This document shows positions 26,053-35,477 of a stretch of DNA of 64,000 nt, one piece after another; position 1 is the first letter of the stretch, and the number at the start of each line of letters is the position of its first letter. The position numbers were made by a program, and so were the translations under genes. The notes under the pieces are model-generated. The model was not told where the DNA came from, searched no databases, and worked only from the letters and a program-made list of their open reading frames with translations. This stretch comes from an uncultured Bacilli bacterium (GTDB lineage: Bacteria > Bacillota_I > Bacilli_A > RF39 > UBA660), in the NCBI GenBank assembly GCA_934141535.1, contig CAKPCH010000004.1:1-64000 (forward strand). The letters are read 5' to 3'.

Positions 26053-27246
26053 ATGAATAGAGATGATTTTTATATATTAAATAAAGATCTTATTTATTTT
26101 GATAGTGGTGCTACTACACTTAAACCTTATATATTAGCAGAAACTATTAGTGACTATTATAATAATTATAGTGCTAATGCTCATAGAGGAGATTATGATA
26201 TTAGTTTAAAAGTAGATAATATGTATGAGAATGCAAGAAAGTTAGTTAGTAATTTTATAGGTGCTAAAAGTGCATCACAAATAGTTTTTACTAATAATGC
26301 TACTGATTCTTTAAATAAAATAATATTTGGATATTTTAAGAAAGTATTAAAAAAAGATGATGAAGTTTTAATAACAAAAGCAGAACATGCTTCAAATATT
26401 CTACCTTGGTTTATGCTTGAAGAAGAACTTGGAATAAAAGTTAATTATATACCTTTAAATGAAGATTTGACTATTACTTTAGAAAGTGTAAAGAATTCTA
26501 TTACTCCTAATACTAGAGTAATTAGTATAGCTCATATTACTAATGTAGTGGGGGATGTTAGACCAATTAAAGAGATTATAGAATATGCTCATAAAAATAA
26601 TATAAAAGTTGTTATTGATGGAGCACAATCTGTTCCTCATAAAAGAATTAATGTAGAAGACTTAGGTATGGATTTTTTAGCATTCTCAGCTCATAAAATG
26701 TGTGGTCCAACAGGAGTTGGTGTATTATATTTAAATTCTAAATATTTAGATGAAATAGATCCTATAATATTTGGTGGTGGTATGAATGCTTCTTTTGAAT
26801 TTGATGGTACTTATGAATATAAAGATTTACCATATAAATTAGAAGCAGGTACACCTAATATAGCAGGAGTTATTGGATTTTCGAGCGCTATTAATTATTT
26901 AAATAAAATAGGAATAGATAAAATAGAAGAGTATGAGAAAAATTTAAAAAAATATGCAGTAGAAAAATTAAAAGAGATTCCTAATATAATTTTATATAAT
27001 GAAAAAAGTGAATCTGGTATAATAACATTTAATATTAAAGATATATTTCCACAAGATTTAGCTATATATTTAAATAAATATAATATATGTATTAGAGCAG
27101 GTAATCATTGTGCTAAAATATTAAAAGATAATTTAGGAATTAAGAATACTTGTAGAATTAGTTTATATTTTTATAATACAAAAGAAGAAATAGATAAAAT
27201 AGTAGAAGTACTTAAAAATCCAAATATAATTAAAGAAATAATATAA
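26053..27246 (+). CDS. sufS: Cysteine desulfurase SufS
   Basis: A 397-aa PLP-dependent class V aminotransferase-fold enzyme supplying sulfur for Fe-S clusters. Features: YFDSGATTLKP at the N-terminus, AHRGDYDIS, FTNNATDSLN, the PLP-binding region AFSAHKMCGPTGVGVLY with catalytic Lys, and the active-site Cys in IRAGNHCAKIL near residue 350. Ends the operon: no sufU or sufB follows. Confidence 0.95.
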   Translation: MNRDDFYILNKDLIYFDSGATTLKPYILAETISDYYNNYSANAHRGDYDISLKVDNMYENARKLVSNFIGAKSASQIVFTNNATDSLNKIIFGYFKKVLKKDDEVLITKAEHASNILPWFMLEEELGIKVNYIPLNEDLTITLESVKNSITPNTRVISIAHITNVVGDVRPIKEIIEYAHKNNIKVVIDGAQSVPHKRINVEDLGMDFLAFSAHKMCGPTGVGVLYLNSKYLDEIDPIIFGGGMNASFEFDGTYEYKDLPYKLEAGTPNIAGVIGFSSAINYLNKIGIDKIEEYEKNLKKYAVEKLKEIPNIILYNEKSESGIITFNIKDIFPQDLAIYLNKYNICIRAGNHCAKILKDNLGIKNTCRISLYFYNTKEEIDKIVEVLKNPNIIKEII

Positions 27247-27273
27247 AAGACACTTTTTTAAAGTGTCTTTGTG
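27246..27273. terminator. suf operon terminator (bidirectional)
   Basis: AAAGACACTTT and AAAGTGTCTTT form a near-perfect stem around a short T-rich loop, between the converging sufS and 27258 genes. Confidence 0.75.
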
Positions 27274-28382
27274 TTTGTTAATATTTTAATTATTTCTTCT
27301 TGTTTAGTAGAAAGTTCAATATTAGAATTTTTTAATTCAACATTTTCTTTCTTTAAACCACTATTTTCTTTCTCTAATTGTTTAACTTGTTCATCAAGAT
27401 TTATTAAACAACTTTTTAATTCTTCTAGTTCTTCTTTTTGTTTAGTAAATGAAACTTTAGCTTCACCACTGCCTATATCACTACCAGTTATTAAATCATT
27501 AAATGCATTAGCAATCTCAATTAAATTACCACATGAACTAGTATCTATTATACTTCTATTTCTAATACCACTCAATATGTTTTGTATAGTAATTGAATCT
27601 TCTTGTTTACCATTTCTTCTATCTTGCATTTGTCCTACAAAGTAAGTACATTCACCAGTTAAATCAATTATTGAATTAAATTGTTTTTTATAATTTTGAA
27701 TATTTTGTATCTTCATTTCTTTGCTATTTAAGTTTAGATGAAAATTTGCTTTATTATCTGTATAAGTATTATATATTGAACCACCAGTTAATAAAGTTAT
27801 TTCTTGATTTTCTAATATTTCTTTTAATTTATCGCTTGCTTCTTCAAGATTTTTATATATTTGGTTACTCATAGGAACTATTTGTATACCATTGTTTACT
27901 AAATATATGATACCAATTCTACCATCATCATATTTTTTAATCATGGCATAATCAAATTTTTCATTATCATATCCTTGAGTATAAGCTCTTTTACTTTGAT
28001 ATTTACACACAAGTTCAGTATCGTTGATATTTATCTCTAAATTTTTAATAAAATTATCCACTTTTTCTTTGGTATAACTTGAAAATACTGCCTTAAAATT
28101 TAATATATTTCTTTTGTTCCAAACCTCATATGAACTTTCAATAAATTTTAATAACACATTATAAGCAGTATCTGGTTTATATAATCCCGTAGAAATAAGG
28201 TGATTTGTATCAATACCAAGTAAATGGGGTATTGATTCTTTAGGTATATTGTATGACAATTTATCTCCATTACCTAAAAATAAAATATATCTACATTTAT
28301 CTATTTTATATTTATCAAAATACTCAAGTATATCTTTGATCTTTTCAAATAATTCTTCAAGTTCAGTTCTATTCATATCCAT
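27258..28382 (-). CDS. Unrecognised protein with C-terminal coiled coil (possible PBECR4-like N-terminus)
   Basis: A 374-aa soluble protein. The N-terminal region YILFLGNGDKLSYNIPKES followed by IPHLLGID resembles phage-associated PBECR4-type nuclease domains, but this is weak. A long heptad-rich coiled coil fills roughly residues 310-365 (KQKEELEELKSCLINLDEQ...LEKENSGLKKENVELKNSN). AGGGGG precedes the ATG. It lies back-to-back with a variable pilin gene, with about 190 bases between them. The function is unknown. Confidence 0.6.
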   Translation of the reverse strand: MDMNRTELEELFEKIKDILEYFDKYKIDKCRYILFLGNGDKLSYNIPKESIPHLLGIDTNHLISTGLYKPDTAYNVLLKFIESSYEVWNKRNILNFKAVFSSYTKEKVDNFIKNLEININDTELVCKYQSKRAYTQGYDNEKFDYAMIKKYDDGRIGIIYLVNNGIQIVPMSNQIYKNLEEASDKLKEILENQEITLLTGGSIYNTYTDNKANFHLNLNSKEMKIQNIQNYKKQFNSIIDLTGECTYFVGQMQDRRNGKQEDSITIQNILSGIRNRSIIDTSSCGNLIEIANAFNDLITGSDIGSGEAKVSFTKQKEELEELKSCLINLDEQVKQLEKENSGLKKENVELKNSNIELSTKQEEIIKILTNTKTL

Positions 28383-28537
28383 AAATTTTCCCCCTTTTGA
28401 CGCAGTATATGTTACATCAAAAGAATATATTTGTCAAATTACACTAACTAACAACTAAGATATTTTAAAAACATTATATTGTTTATGTAAAATATAATAA
28501 AAATATATTAATAATAGATGTAAAAAAAAGAGATATA

Positions 28538-28570
28538 TGGTAAACTATAAATAGAAAGTAGAGGAGTAAT
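28538..28570 (+). promoter_or_regulatory. Shared leader/promoter of the variable surface-protein family (copy 1)
   Basis: TGGTAAACTATAAATAG then AAAGTAGAGGAGTAAT before the ATG. The same block occurs at 41467-41497 and 54469-54500. TGG-TAAACT reads as an extended -10 element; GAGGAG is the ribosome-binding site. Confidence 0.6.
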
Positions 28571-29605
28571 ATGAAAAGTAAAGGTTTTACATTAATTGAG
28601 TTATTAGCAGTTATCGTAATACTAGCCATAATAGCTCTAATAGCTACACCAGTTGTATTAAATATAATAAAGGATAGTAAGAATTCATCAATAGAAAGAA
28701 GTGCAGAGTTATATTTAGATCAAGTAAAAAATGAGATAGCACGTTATAATATGACACATCCAAGTTCTAACTTTAACCCAAGTGAATGTACAGTACAAAG
28801 TGATGACACTTTAATGTGTGATGGAACATCACTTAATATAGAAATAAATGGAGATAAACCATCTGCTGGTAGTAAAATATTCTTATCAAACGGAAGTATA
28901 ACAGGATTAGAAGATTTTAAAATAGGTTCTAAAAATTTAACATACGAAAACGGAAAAATAAAAGAGGAAGATGGTAGTACATCAAAACCTATTTGTACAG
29001 CAGTAACAGAAGCAACCACAGGCAATGTACCAAGTGGAAGTTTTAACTATGGAGATGAATATACATGTGAAGTAGGAGATAGTTACAGTAATACATTCTT
29101 TGTACTAGAAAACAATACAGATACAGTAAGTTTAATCATGAAAGAAAACTATATAGATTCATACGTACCAAAAGGTTTAGCTTGGTGTACAGATGGTGGT
29201 TCAGATAATACAACATGTAAAAATATAACATCAACAGGAAGCAATTCTCCAACTGGTAAAGATTATTTAGGCCATATAAAGGAAATATTTAATAAAGCTG
29301 GAGTAATAGTAAGTTTCCCAAGTGCTAGTCAAATAGCAGTTGCTTCAGGTAAAACATTTAATAATGAATATCTTTATGGTTTATCAACATGGTTATATGA
29401 TTATTTAGTTGATGTAGAAGAATCAGGTAAAATCCCTCATCCAGTATCTAATGTAGATGGTTATTGGACAACAACGCCTCTTTCTGCTAATTCTCGCAGT
29501 GCATGGCATGTCAGCTCTTTTAATGGCGTAGACTATGGCTCAGTCAACGCTAATGCTCTTGGTGTTCGTCCAGTTATAACAATATCTAAATCTATGATAA
29601 AATAG
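28571..29605 (+). CDS. Type IV pilin-like protein with hypervariable C-type-lectin-like C-terminus
   Basis: A 344-aa protein. Residues 1-35 are a canonical prepilin signal and stalk (KGFTLIELLAVIVILAII). The pilin body runs to about 135. A linker module, ATTGNVPSGSFNYGDEYTC, leads to a DUF6273/FGE-like C-terminal domain ending YWTTTP...AWHV...GVRPVITISKSMIK. The stretch from 29479 to 29560 is the variable block, with codons mainly NNT/NNC (AGC, GGC, GAC, GTC, AAC) unlike the rest of the gene. Residues 1-120 are nearly identical to the pilin at 54501. It is probably a surface-displayed binder assembled by the PilB-type ATPase at 13321. The ligand is unknown. Confidence 0.85.
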   Translation: MKSKGFTLIELLAVIVILAIIALIATPVVLNIIKDSKNSSIERSAELYLDQVKNEIARYNMTHPSSNFNPSECTVQSDDTLMCDGTSLNIEINGDKPSAGSKIFLSNGSITGLEDFKIGSKNLTYENGKIKEEDGSTSKPICTAVTEATTGNVPSGSFNYGDEYTCEVGDSYSNTFFVLENNTDTVSLIMKENYIDSYVPKGLAWCTDGGSDNTTCKNITSTGSNSPTGKDYLGHIKEIFNKAGVIVSFPSASQIAVASGKTFNNEYLYGLSTWLYDYLVDVEESGKIPHPVSNVDGYWTTTPLSANSRSAWHVSSFNGVDYGSVNANALGVRPVITISKSMIK

Positions 29606-29685
29606 GAGTTATAAAGAAAAAATAAAAATTAAAAATGAATAACAATAGAAGAAATAATTTAATAAAAGATATAGTATGTGTAGAG

Positions 29686-29738
29686 AAAGTATTAATTATA
29701 TTATCCTAGAGTAGAATATAATTAATACTTTTATTTAT
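29686..29738 (+). terminator. Strong terminator after the pilin gene
   Basis: A perfect 17-bp inverted repeat, AAAGTATTAATTATATT (29686-29702) and AATATAATTAATACTTT (29715-29731), with a 12-base loop and a T-rich tail. The rest of the 250-base gap holds two further AT-rich inverted repeats (around 29735 and 29788) and no gene I can support. Confidence 0.75.
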
Positions 29739-29855
29739 ATATTGAAGAATATATATAAATAGTATAATAAAAAAGCACATAGTAAAACAAGTGATTAATT
29801 TATCAAATTACTAGTTTTAATGTTTTATTTATAGTATAATAATGTTGGTGATATT

Positions 29856-31607
29856 ATGGCAGTAATTAAATTAATGGATGAAGTTTTAGCAAACAAAATA
29901 GCAGCTGGAGAAGTTGTTGAGAGGTGTTCTTCAGTAGTAAAAGAGTTAGTTGAAAATAGTATAGATGCATCATCTACTATAATAAAAGTAGATTTAATAG
30001 AATCAGGTGTTAAAGAAATAAAAGTAACAGATAATGGTAAGGGAATGGATAAAGAGGATGCTGTTATGGCTTTTAATAGACATGCAACAAGTAAAATAAT
30101 AGATGAAGATGATCTTTATCATATTCATACTTTAGGATTTAGAGGTGAAGCTCTTGCTTCTATAGCATCTGTATCTGATATAGAACTTATTACATCAACG
30201 GGAGATGTTGGTACTAAGGTACATATTAAAGGTGGTAAAGTAATAGATGTAGTAGATAGTGATGCTAGAGTAGGTACAATTATGTGTGTAAGAGATCTAT
30301 TTTATAATACTCCAGCACGTCTTAAACATTTAAAGAGCCTTTATGCAGAACTTGCATCGATTACAGATTATATGAATAAAATAGCACTCTCTCATCCTGA
30401 AATTAGATTTACAGTAACAAATGATGGTAAAGAATTATTAAAGACAGATGGATCTGGTAATTTACTTAAATGTATTAAAAATGTTTTTGGTATAAATATA
30501 GCGCGTCATATGATAGATATTAAGGGAGAAAATTCTGATTATGAAGTAGATGGTTTTATAAGTTTACCAGAAGTATATAAATCTAGTAGAAATAGTATTA
30601 TAACCATAGTAAATGGTAGAATAGTAAAAAATCATGAATTAAACAGAACAATAAATGATTCATATCATTCATATAAACCAGATAATTATTATCCAGTTGT
30701 AGTACTTAATATAAATGTAGATACTACATTAGTAGATGTTAATATACATCCTACTAAAATGGATATTAAATTTGGAAACCAAGAAGATTTATTAGAACTT
30801 GTTTCTACATTAATAAAAAATAAACTTAATAAAAAAACTTTAATACCACATATAGATGAAAAACCAGTTGTAGTTGAAAATAAAACTTATGAAAAATTAA
30901 AATTAGATTTTGATACTCCTAAAGTTTTTGAAGATGAAGAAGAGTATATAATAAATGAAGATTTAAAAGAAGAAACACAAGTAAAAGAAGAAATAATTAT
31001 ACATGAAGATACTAAAGATAAAATGCCTATTATGTATCCTGTTGGATTAGTACATGGAACATATATAATATGTCAAAATGAAATAGGTATGTATATAATT
31101 GATCAACATGCTGCAAAAGAGAGAATAAACTATGAAAAAACATTATATAAATTATCTCATCCTAAGAAGGAATCAATTTCTCTTTTATTCCCATTAACAC
31201 TAGAATATACTAATTCAGAATTTATAATTTTAAAAGAAAATTTAGAGTTTTTAAAAAATATGAATTTTGATATAGAAGAATTTGGACTTAATTCATTTAT
31301 AATAAAATCACATCCAGTATGGTTACCTAAAGATAATGAAATAGAAGCCATAAAAAAAATATTAGAATTAGTAATTAATAGAGAAAAAAATTTTGATATA
31401 GCAAAATTTAATGATCATTTAGCTGCTACAATGGCATGTAAAATGTCAATAAAAGCAAATACTTCAATAACACTTGATGAAATGACTAATTTAATTAATG
31501 ATTTAAGAGGGTGCAACAATCCATTTAACTGTCCACATGGTAGACCTACAACAATATATTATTCATCAAGTGACTTAGAGAAACTATTTAAAAGAAGTGG
31601 ATTTTAA
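29856..31607 (+). CDS. mutL: DNA mismatch repair protein MutL (endonuclease type)
   Basis: A 583-aa MutL. The GHKL ATPase motifs are VVKELVENSIDA, VTDNGKGM and GFRGEALASIASVSD. The C-terminal endonuclease metal sites are DQHAAKERINYE (about residue 416), ACKMSIKA and CPHGRP (about 560), as in Bacillus MutL. mutS, often upstream, is not here; a pilin gene is instead. GGTGAT precedes the ATG. Confidence 0.95.
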   Translation: MAVIKLMDEVLANKIAAGEVVERCSSVVKELVENSIDASSTIIKVDLIESGVKEIKVTDNGKGMDKEDAVMAFNRHATSKIIDEDDLYHIHTLGFRGEALASIASVSDIELITSTGDVGTKVHIKGGKVIDVVDSDARVGTIMCVRDLFYNTPARLKHLKSLYAELASITDYMNKIALSHPEIRFTVTNDGKELLKTDGSGNLLKCIKNVFGINIARHMIDIKGENSDYEVDGFISLPEVYKSSRNSIITIVNGRIVKNHELNRTINDSYHSYKPDNYYPVVVLNINVDTTLVDVNIHPTKMDIKFGNQEDLLELVSTLIKNKLNKKTLIPHIDEKPVVVENKTYEKLKLDFDTPKVFEDEEEYIINEDLKEETQVKEEIIIHEDTKDKMPIMYPVGLVHGTYIICQNEIGMYIIDQHAAKERINYEKTLYKLSHPKKESISLLFPLTLEYTNSEFIILKENLEFLKNMNFDIEEFGLNSFIIKSHPVWLPKDNEIEAIKKILELVINREKNFDIAKFNDHLAATMACKMSIKANTSITLDEMTNLINDLRGCNNPFNCPHGRPTTIYYSSSDLEKLFKRSGF

Positions 31608-31608
31608 T

Positions 31609-32181
31609 ATGAATAAAACATTAAAAGAAATAAATTCAATTATAAAAAGTGATAAATATTTTTATCTTTCTTCAAATATATTTAAAAGAATAGGATATCA
31701 TATAATAAAAAATGATAAGTATTATATTTATAAATATTTTAAATATATGAGAAAAACAGAACACTATAAAAGAAATATTAGTTTTATAAACAAAATATTA
31801 TATTATTATAATTTACGCAAAAAAAATATATATGGAAGACTTTTAGATTTAGATATTGGTGGAACTAATATAGGTAAGAATATAACTATATATCATAGAA
31901 ATATTATGATTAATCCTAATTCTATAATAGGAGATAATTGTAAATTTCATGGAAATAATTGTGTAGGTAATAATGCGTTTACTAAATCTTCTCCTAAAAT
32001 AGGAAATAATGTAAATATTGGAGTGGGCGCTAGTATAATAGGAGATATATCAGTAGCAAATAACTCAGTAATAGGTGCTAATGCTTTAGTAAATAAGAAT
32101 TTTCCTATAGAAGGAAGTATAATAGCAGGAAATCCTGCTAAAGTAATAGGAAATATTAATAATAGTGATTTGACAAAATAA
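31609..32181 (+). CDS. Hexapeptide-repeat acetyltransferase (serine acetyltransferase-like)
   Basis: A 190-aa acyltransferase. The N-terminal half is helical and basic; from about residue 95 left-handed beta-helix hexapeptide repeats appear (IGKNITIYHRNIMINPNS, IGDNCKFHGNNC, IGNNVNIGVGASIIGDISV), ending IIAGNPAKVIG. This is the SAT/colanic-acid transferase pattern; CoA-dependent O-acetylation of serine or a sugar is likely. It starts just after mutL. A GTG at 31597, overlapping mutL, is an alternative start. Confidence 0.8.
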   Translation: MNKTLKEINSIIKSDKYFYLSSNIFKRIGYHIIKNDKYYIYKYFKYMRKTEHYKRNISFINKILYYYNLRKKNIYGRLLDLDIGGTNIGKNITIYHRNIMINPNSIIGDNCKFHGNNCVGNNAFTKSSPKIGNNVNIGVGASIIGDISVANNSVIGANALVNKNFPIEGSIIAGNPAKVIGNINNSDLTK

Positions 32182-32219
32182 ATATATGTGTTAGAATATC
32201 TAATCAAGAGGGGTTAGGT

Positions 32220-33125
32220 ATGATTGATTATAAAAAAGCCTTAAAAGATGAATTAATTTATTATAGAAATAAATTAAATTTAGAAAAAAATATTACATTT
32301 GGAGTAGAAATAGAATACGAAGATATTGTTAAAGATCACGTAGATTATTATTTAAGTGAAAATAAATTATATAATAAAAAATATGGAGACTTTATTAGTG
32401 CTTATGAACCAGATATAGAAAGAGTAAATGAGATGGGCGAAGTTATATGTGGTGAAGTAAAAACACCAATACTTACTGATAATATTACTTCATGGAAAAA
32501 TCTAGAATGGACTTTAGAACTTTTAAAACGTTTAGGTGGTAATGTTACAGATAAATGTGGAACACATATAAATATAGGTAGTCAAATATTAGAAAATAAT
32601 CCAATATATTTTAGAAATTTATTTCTTATATGGACATTGTATGAAAAAGAAATATATACATTTTCTAAAGGAGAATTTTCTAGATTAAGAGGATTTGAAC
32701 ACTTTAAACCAATAAGTAATATATTACTTCAAAACATGGATAAGATAACTAATTTAAATAATGATATATTTTCATACATTAATATAAATAGTGCTTTATT
32801 TGATAAAAAACATGCTTTTAGTTTAAGTAAATATAGTGGTGGTAAATATAAAAAAAATAATGTAATAGAATTTAGAGTACCTAATGGTACATTAAATAAA
32901 GAAATTATTCAAAATTATATAAATTTCTTTGTAAGACTTTTATTAACAACTAAACAAGATATAGATATAGAAGAGATTTTATATAAAATAAAAAATAATC
33001 AACATGATATATTATCTTTAGCACACCTAGTATTTAATGATGATTTAGATAAAGAATATTTTTTAATACAAGCACTTAAAACAAATAAAGTATATAATAA
33101 AAAATTAAAGATACATAGTAACTAA
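32220..33125 (+). CDS. Amidoligase-family enzyme
   Basis: A 301-aa protein of the putative amidoligase family (COOH-NH2 ligase fold related to glutamine synthetase and gamma-glutamylcysteine ligase). Motifs: TFGVEIEYE (acidic metal residues), GEVKTPIL, CGTHINIGSQIL and VIEFRVPNGT. Such enzymes couple ATP to amide-bond formation; the substrate is unknown. AGAGGGGTTAGG precedes the ATG. The small unknown gene downstream (33206) may be functionally linked. Confidence 0.75.
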   Translation: MIDYKKALKDELIYYRNKLNLEKNITFGVEIEYEDIVKDHVDYYLSENKLYNKKYGDFISAYEPDIERVNEMGEVICGEVKTPILTDNITSWKNLEWTLELLKRLGGNVTDKCGTHINIGSQILENNPIYFRNLFLIWTLYEKEIYTFSKGEFSRLRGFEHFKPISNILLQNMDKITNLNNDIFSYININSALFDKKHAFSLSKYSGGKYKKNNVIEFRVPNGTLNKEIIQNYINFFVRLLLTTKQDIDIEEILYKIKNNQHDILSLAHLVFNDDLDKEYFLIQALKTNKVYNKKLKIHSN

Positions 33126-33142
33126 TATTATGTATTTTTTTG
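33111..33142 (+). terminator. Terminator after the amidoligase gene
   Basis: ATACATA and TATGTAT flank a 10-base loop that contains the stop codon; seven T follow. Confidence 0.5.
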
Positions 33143-33205
33143 TTATATAAATATTGCTTTTTAATTAAATATAAGTTATTATATAAATATAAAGGTAGGA
33201 ATAAA

Positions 33206-33676
33206 ATGGAAAAGATGTTAAGTAAAAAAGAAGATAATTTTGATAGCACAGAATTAAGAGATGTAATTTATGTATTTATACCATCAAAGAAAATAGGTAT
33301 AAAATTTTTAAGTAGTTCACCTTCTAAAGCATTGGATACAGGTGTATATGAAACAGATATATATTCTATAGAAACAGCAGAGTGGAATGATGAAATAAAC
33401 AATTTAAAAAGACCAACAATTTTTAGAACAATTCAAGGTAGAGCAGCAGTAAATACTTATATAATATCAGAACAAGAATTTTTAGAATTAGTTCATAATA
33501 TACAATCACAACAGGGTAATAGAAAGATATTTATAACTATTCCTAATAATAAATTAGAAAAAAGAGAAGATGAATTATCAAAGAATAGTGTTGATTTAAA
33601 TAAAATGCATAATGACTTTGTAAATTTAGTAGATTTATATGATGAAGATGACGTAAAAGGACCAAAGCTTAAATAA
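33206..33676 (+). CDS. Small protein of unknown function
   Basis: A 156-aa soluble acidic protein with no membrane segment. The opening MEKMLSKKEDNFDSTELRD is followed by VIYVFIPSKKIGIKFLSSSP and a central beta-rich region (TIFRTIQGRAAVNTYIISEQ). The ATG at 33206 is used because AAAGGTAGGA lies just before it; a longer frame from 33140 has no ribosome-binding site. Not recognised. It lies between the amidoligase and the RsgI-like gene. Confidence 0.55.
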   Translation: MEKMLSKKEDNFDSTELRDVIYVFIPSKKIGIKFLSSSPSKALDTGVYETDIYSIETAEWNDEINNLKRPTIFRTIQGRAAVNTYIISEQEFLELVHNIQSQQGNRKIFITIPNNKLEKREDELSKNSVDLNKMHNDFVNLVDLYDEDDVKGPKLK

Positions 33677-33705
33677 TATATAATAAAAGTAGGGAGATTA
33701 AATAA

Positions 33706-34848
33706 GTAAAAAAAATAATTATAATTACTATATTAGTTATAGCACTAATTGGTATAGTATCAGCATTATTTTTAATAGTTAATAAAAATAATAAAGTTAT
33801 AAATAAAAAATTAGATGAAATTATAACTTCGTCAATAACACTTGATATTAATCCAAGTATAAAATTGGAACTAAATAAAAATGATCAGGTTATAAATATA
33901 ATACCACTTAATGAGGATGCTAAAGATATTATAGTACCTAATTATAAAGCACAAACACTTGATGAAGTAATTAGTTCTATAACAGATAAATTAATAGAAA
34001 AAGATTATACAACCGGTGAATTAGTAATAGTAGTAGGAACTAATGGCAGTATAACAAATGAGATTGTAGAAGAAGTAATAAGTGATAAATTAACTGAAAA
34101 AGAAATAAAGTATAATTTAATAATACCAGAAATTACTAGTAGCGCTAAAGAAATTGCTAAAGAATATAATATTACTGAATCTAAAGCTGCATATATAGAA
34201 AAAATAAGTAGTGAATCTAATTTAAATATAGAAGATATAAAAGATTTAAGTATTAATGAAATTATTACTAAAGCAAAAGAAAATGAAGAAGTAAATAATG
34301 AAGTAAATAGTACAGTATATGAGCCTTCAAATGTAAGTGATATTCCAACTAATGGAGGATATGGTTCAGTTCTTAAATGTGATAATGTAGTAAGAGCACT
34401 CTCTAATGAAGAAGCAGGACAAAAGGTAGCAAGCCTTATGGGCGCTACAATAAATACAGGTAGTTATTGTGATAAATTACCTCCAGAATCAGTTATGTTA
34501 GAACTAAATGGTACATGTGCTTATAAAGTATCATTTAAATATAGAACAAAAAGTTGTGTTTATTATATTGATGTAGAAACAGGTAATATTATAGGAGATG
34601 GAAGCTGTTCACAAGAATTAGTTGATGAAGGCGAAGCACAATGTATAATTATGCAATCAATGGGATTAACTAAAAGAGAAATGTTTTATGCAAAAAACTT
34701 AAGAGATACTGGTAGTGAATATGTATATGACGTAGAAGATGTATATGGACAACCTGATGAAAATAATCAAAGATATATTTATGAATACCATGTTTCTAAA
34801 TATACAGGATTAATAACAAGTAAGAATAAAATAGATATTTTGCATTAA
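33706..34848 (+). CDS. RsgI-like membrane-anchored anti-sigma factor domain protein (start codon anomalous)
   Basis: Coding evidence runs from 33706: a transmembrane helix (KKIIIITILVIALIGIVSAL), then the RsgI-type extracytoplasmic domain SSITLDINPSIKLELNKNDQ, then VINIIPLNEDAKDII. A coiled or helical linker and a C-terminal PepSY-like region with several cysteines follow (to residue 380). AGGGAG (33691-33696) is correctly spaced for codon 33706, but that codon is GTA, one base from GTG; TAA lies directly upstream. The first ordinary start, TTG at 33865, would remove the membrane helix. The start is therefore mutated, misread or non-canonical. No sigma-I gene is adjacent. Confidence 0.65.
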   Translation, partial: VKKIIIITILVIALIGIVSALFLIVNKNNKVINKKLDEIITSSITLDINPSIKLELNKNDQVINIIPLNEDAKDIIVPNYKAQTLDEVISSITDKLIEKDYTTGELVIVVGTNGSITNEIVEEVISDKLTEKEIKYNLIIPEITSSAKEIAKEYNITESKAAYIEKISSESNLNIEDIKDLSINEIITKAKENEEVNNEVNSTVYEPSNVSDIPTNGGYGSVLKCDNVVRALSNEEAGQKVASLMGATINTGSYCDKLPPESVMLELNGTCAYKVSFKYRTKSCVYYIDVETGNIIGDGSCSQELVDEGEAQCIIMQSMGLTKREMFYAKNLRDTGSEYVYDVEDVYGQPDENNQRYIYEYHVSKYTGLITSKNKIDILH

Positions 34849-34863
34849 AAGGATTTGATATGT

Positions 34864-35469
34864 ATGAATTTATTAGGTAGCAAACAAATAGAAACAAAAA
34901 GATTAATTTTAAGAAGATCTAAAATAGAAGAACAAAAAAGATTATGGGAGATATTAATGATACCAGAAGTAAATAAATTTTATTTAGTATCTGCTAAAAA
35001 ATATGCTAATGATAAAAATCATTGGACTTGGGAGAATCAAGAAAAGTATTATGTTTCTAAAGTAGAAAAAGCAACAAATAATGATGTATTTTGCTGGAGT
35101 ATATTTTTAAAGAAAGAATATACAAATAGTGCTAAAGAAGAAGTAATAGGACAAATAAGTGCTCAAGAAAGTGAATTCGATATCACTATAAGAGATGTTG
35201 GTTGGTATATAGATCCAACCTATCAAAATAAAGGATATGCTAAAGAAGCAGCACGTGCTATGATAGATTTTATGTTTAACAAAGTAGAGATAAATTCTAT
35301 TTATTCGTGTGCTGTTAAAGAAAATATAGCTTCTTGTAAATTATTTGAGTCATTAGGATTTACTAAAATTAAAGAAGAAACAAAAGAATCTCCTTATACA
35401 TTTTATGATGGATTATTAGTATTTTCTTATTATGAATTAAAAAAAGATAGTTATCTTAATAATAAATAA
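34864..35469 (+). CDS. GNAT acetyltransferase (RimJ/RimL type)
   Basis: A 201-aa N-acetyltransferase. Opening IETKRLILRRSKIEEQKRLW and the acetyl-CoA region VGWYIDPTYQNKGYAKEAAR followed by ENIASCKLFESLGF place it in the RimJ/RimL-like group that acetylates ribosomal-protein or small-molecule amines. ATG 34864 is preferred to TTG 34855. It follows the RsgI-like gene by 15 bases. Confidence 0.85.
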   Translation: MNLLGSKQIETKRLILRRSKIEEQKRLWEILMIPEVNKFYLVSAKKYANDKNHWTWENQEKYYVSKVEKATNNDVFCWSIFLKKEYTNSAKEEVIGQISAQESEFDITIRDVGWYIDPTYQNKGYAKEAARAMIDFMFNKVEINSIYSCAVKENIASCKLFESLGFTKIKEETKESPYTFYDGLLVFSYYELKKDSYLNNK

Positions 35470-35477
35470 ACTTATAA

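Noticed and set aside
27247..27257. Missing sufU/sufB as a sequencing break.
   Set aside because: sufS ends cleanly, followed directly by a symmetric terminator and an intact convergent gene.
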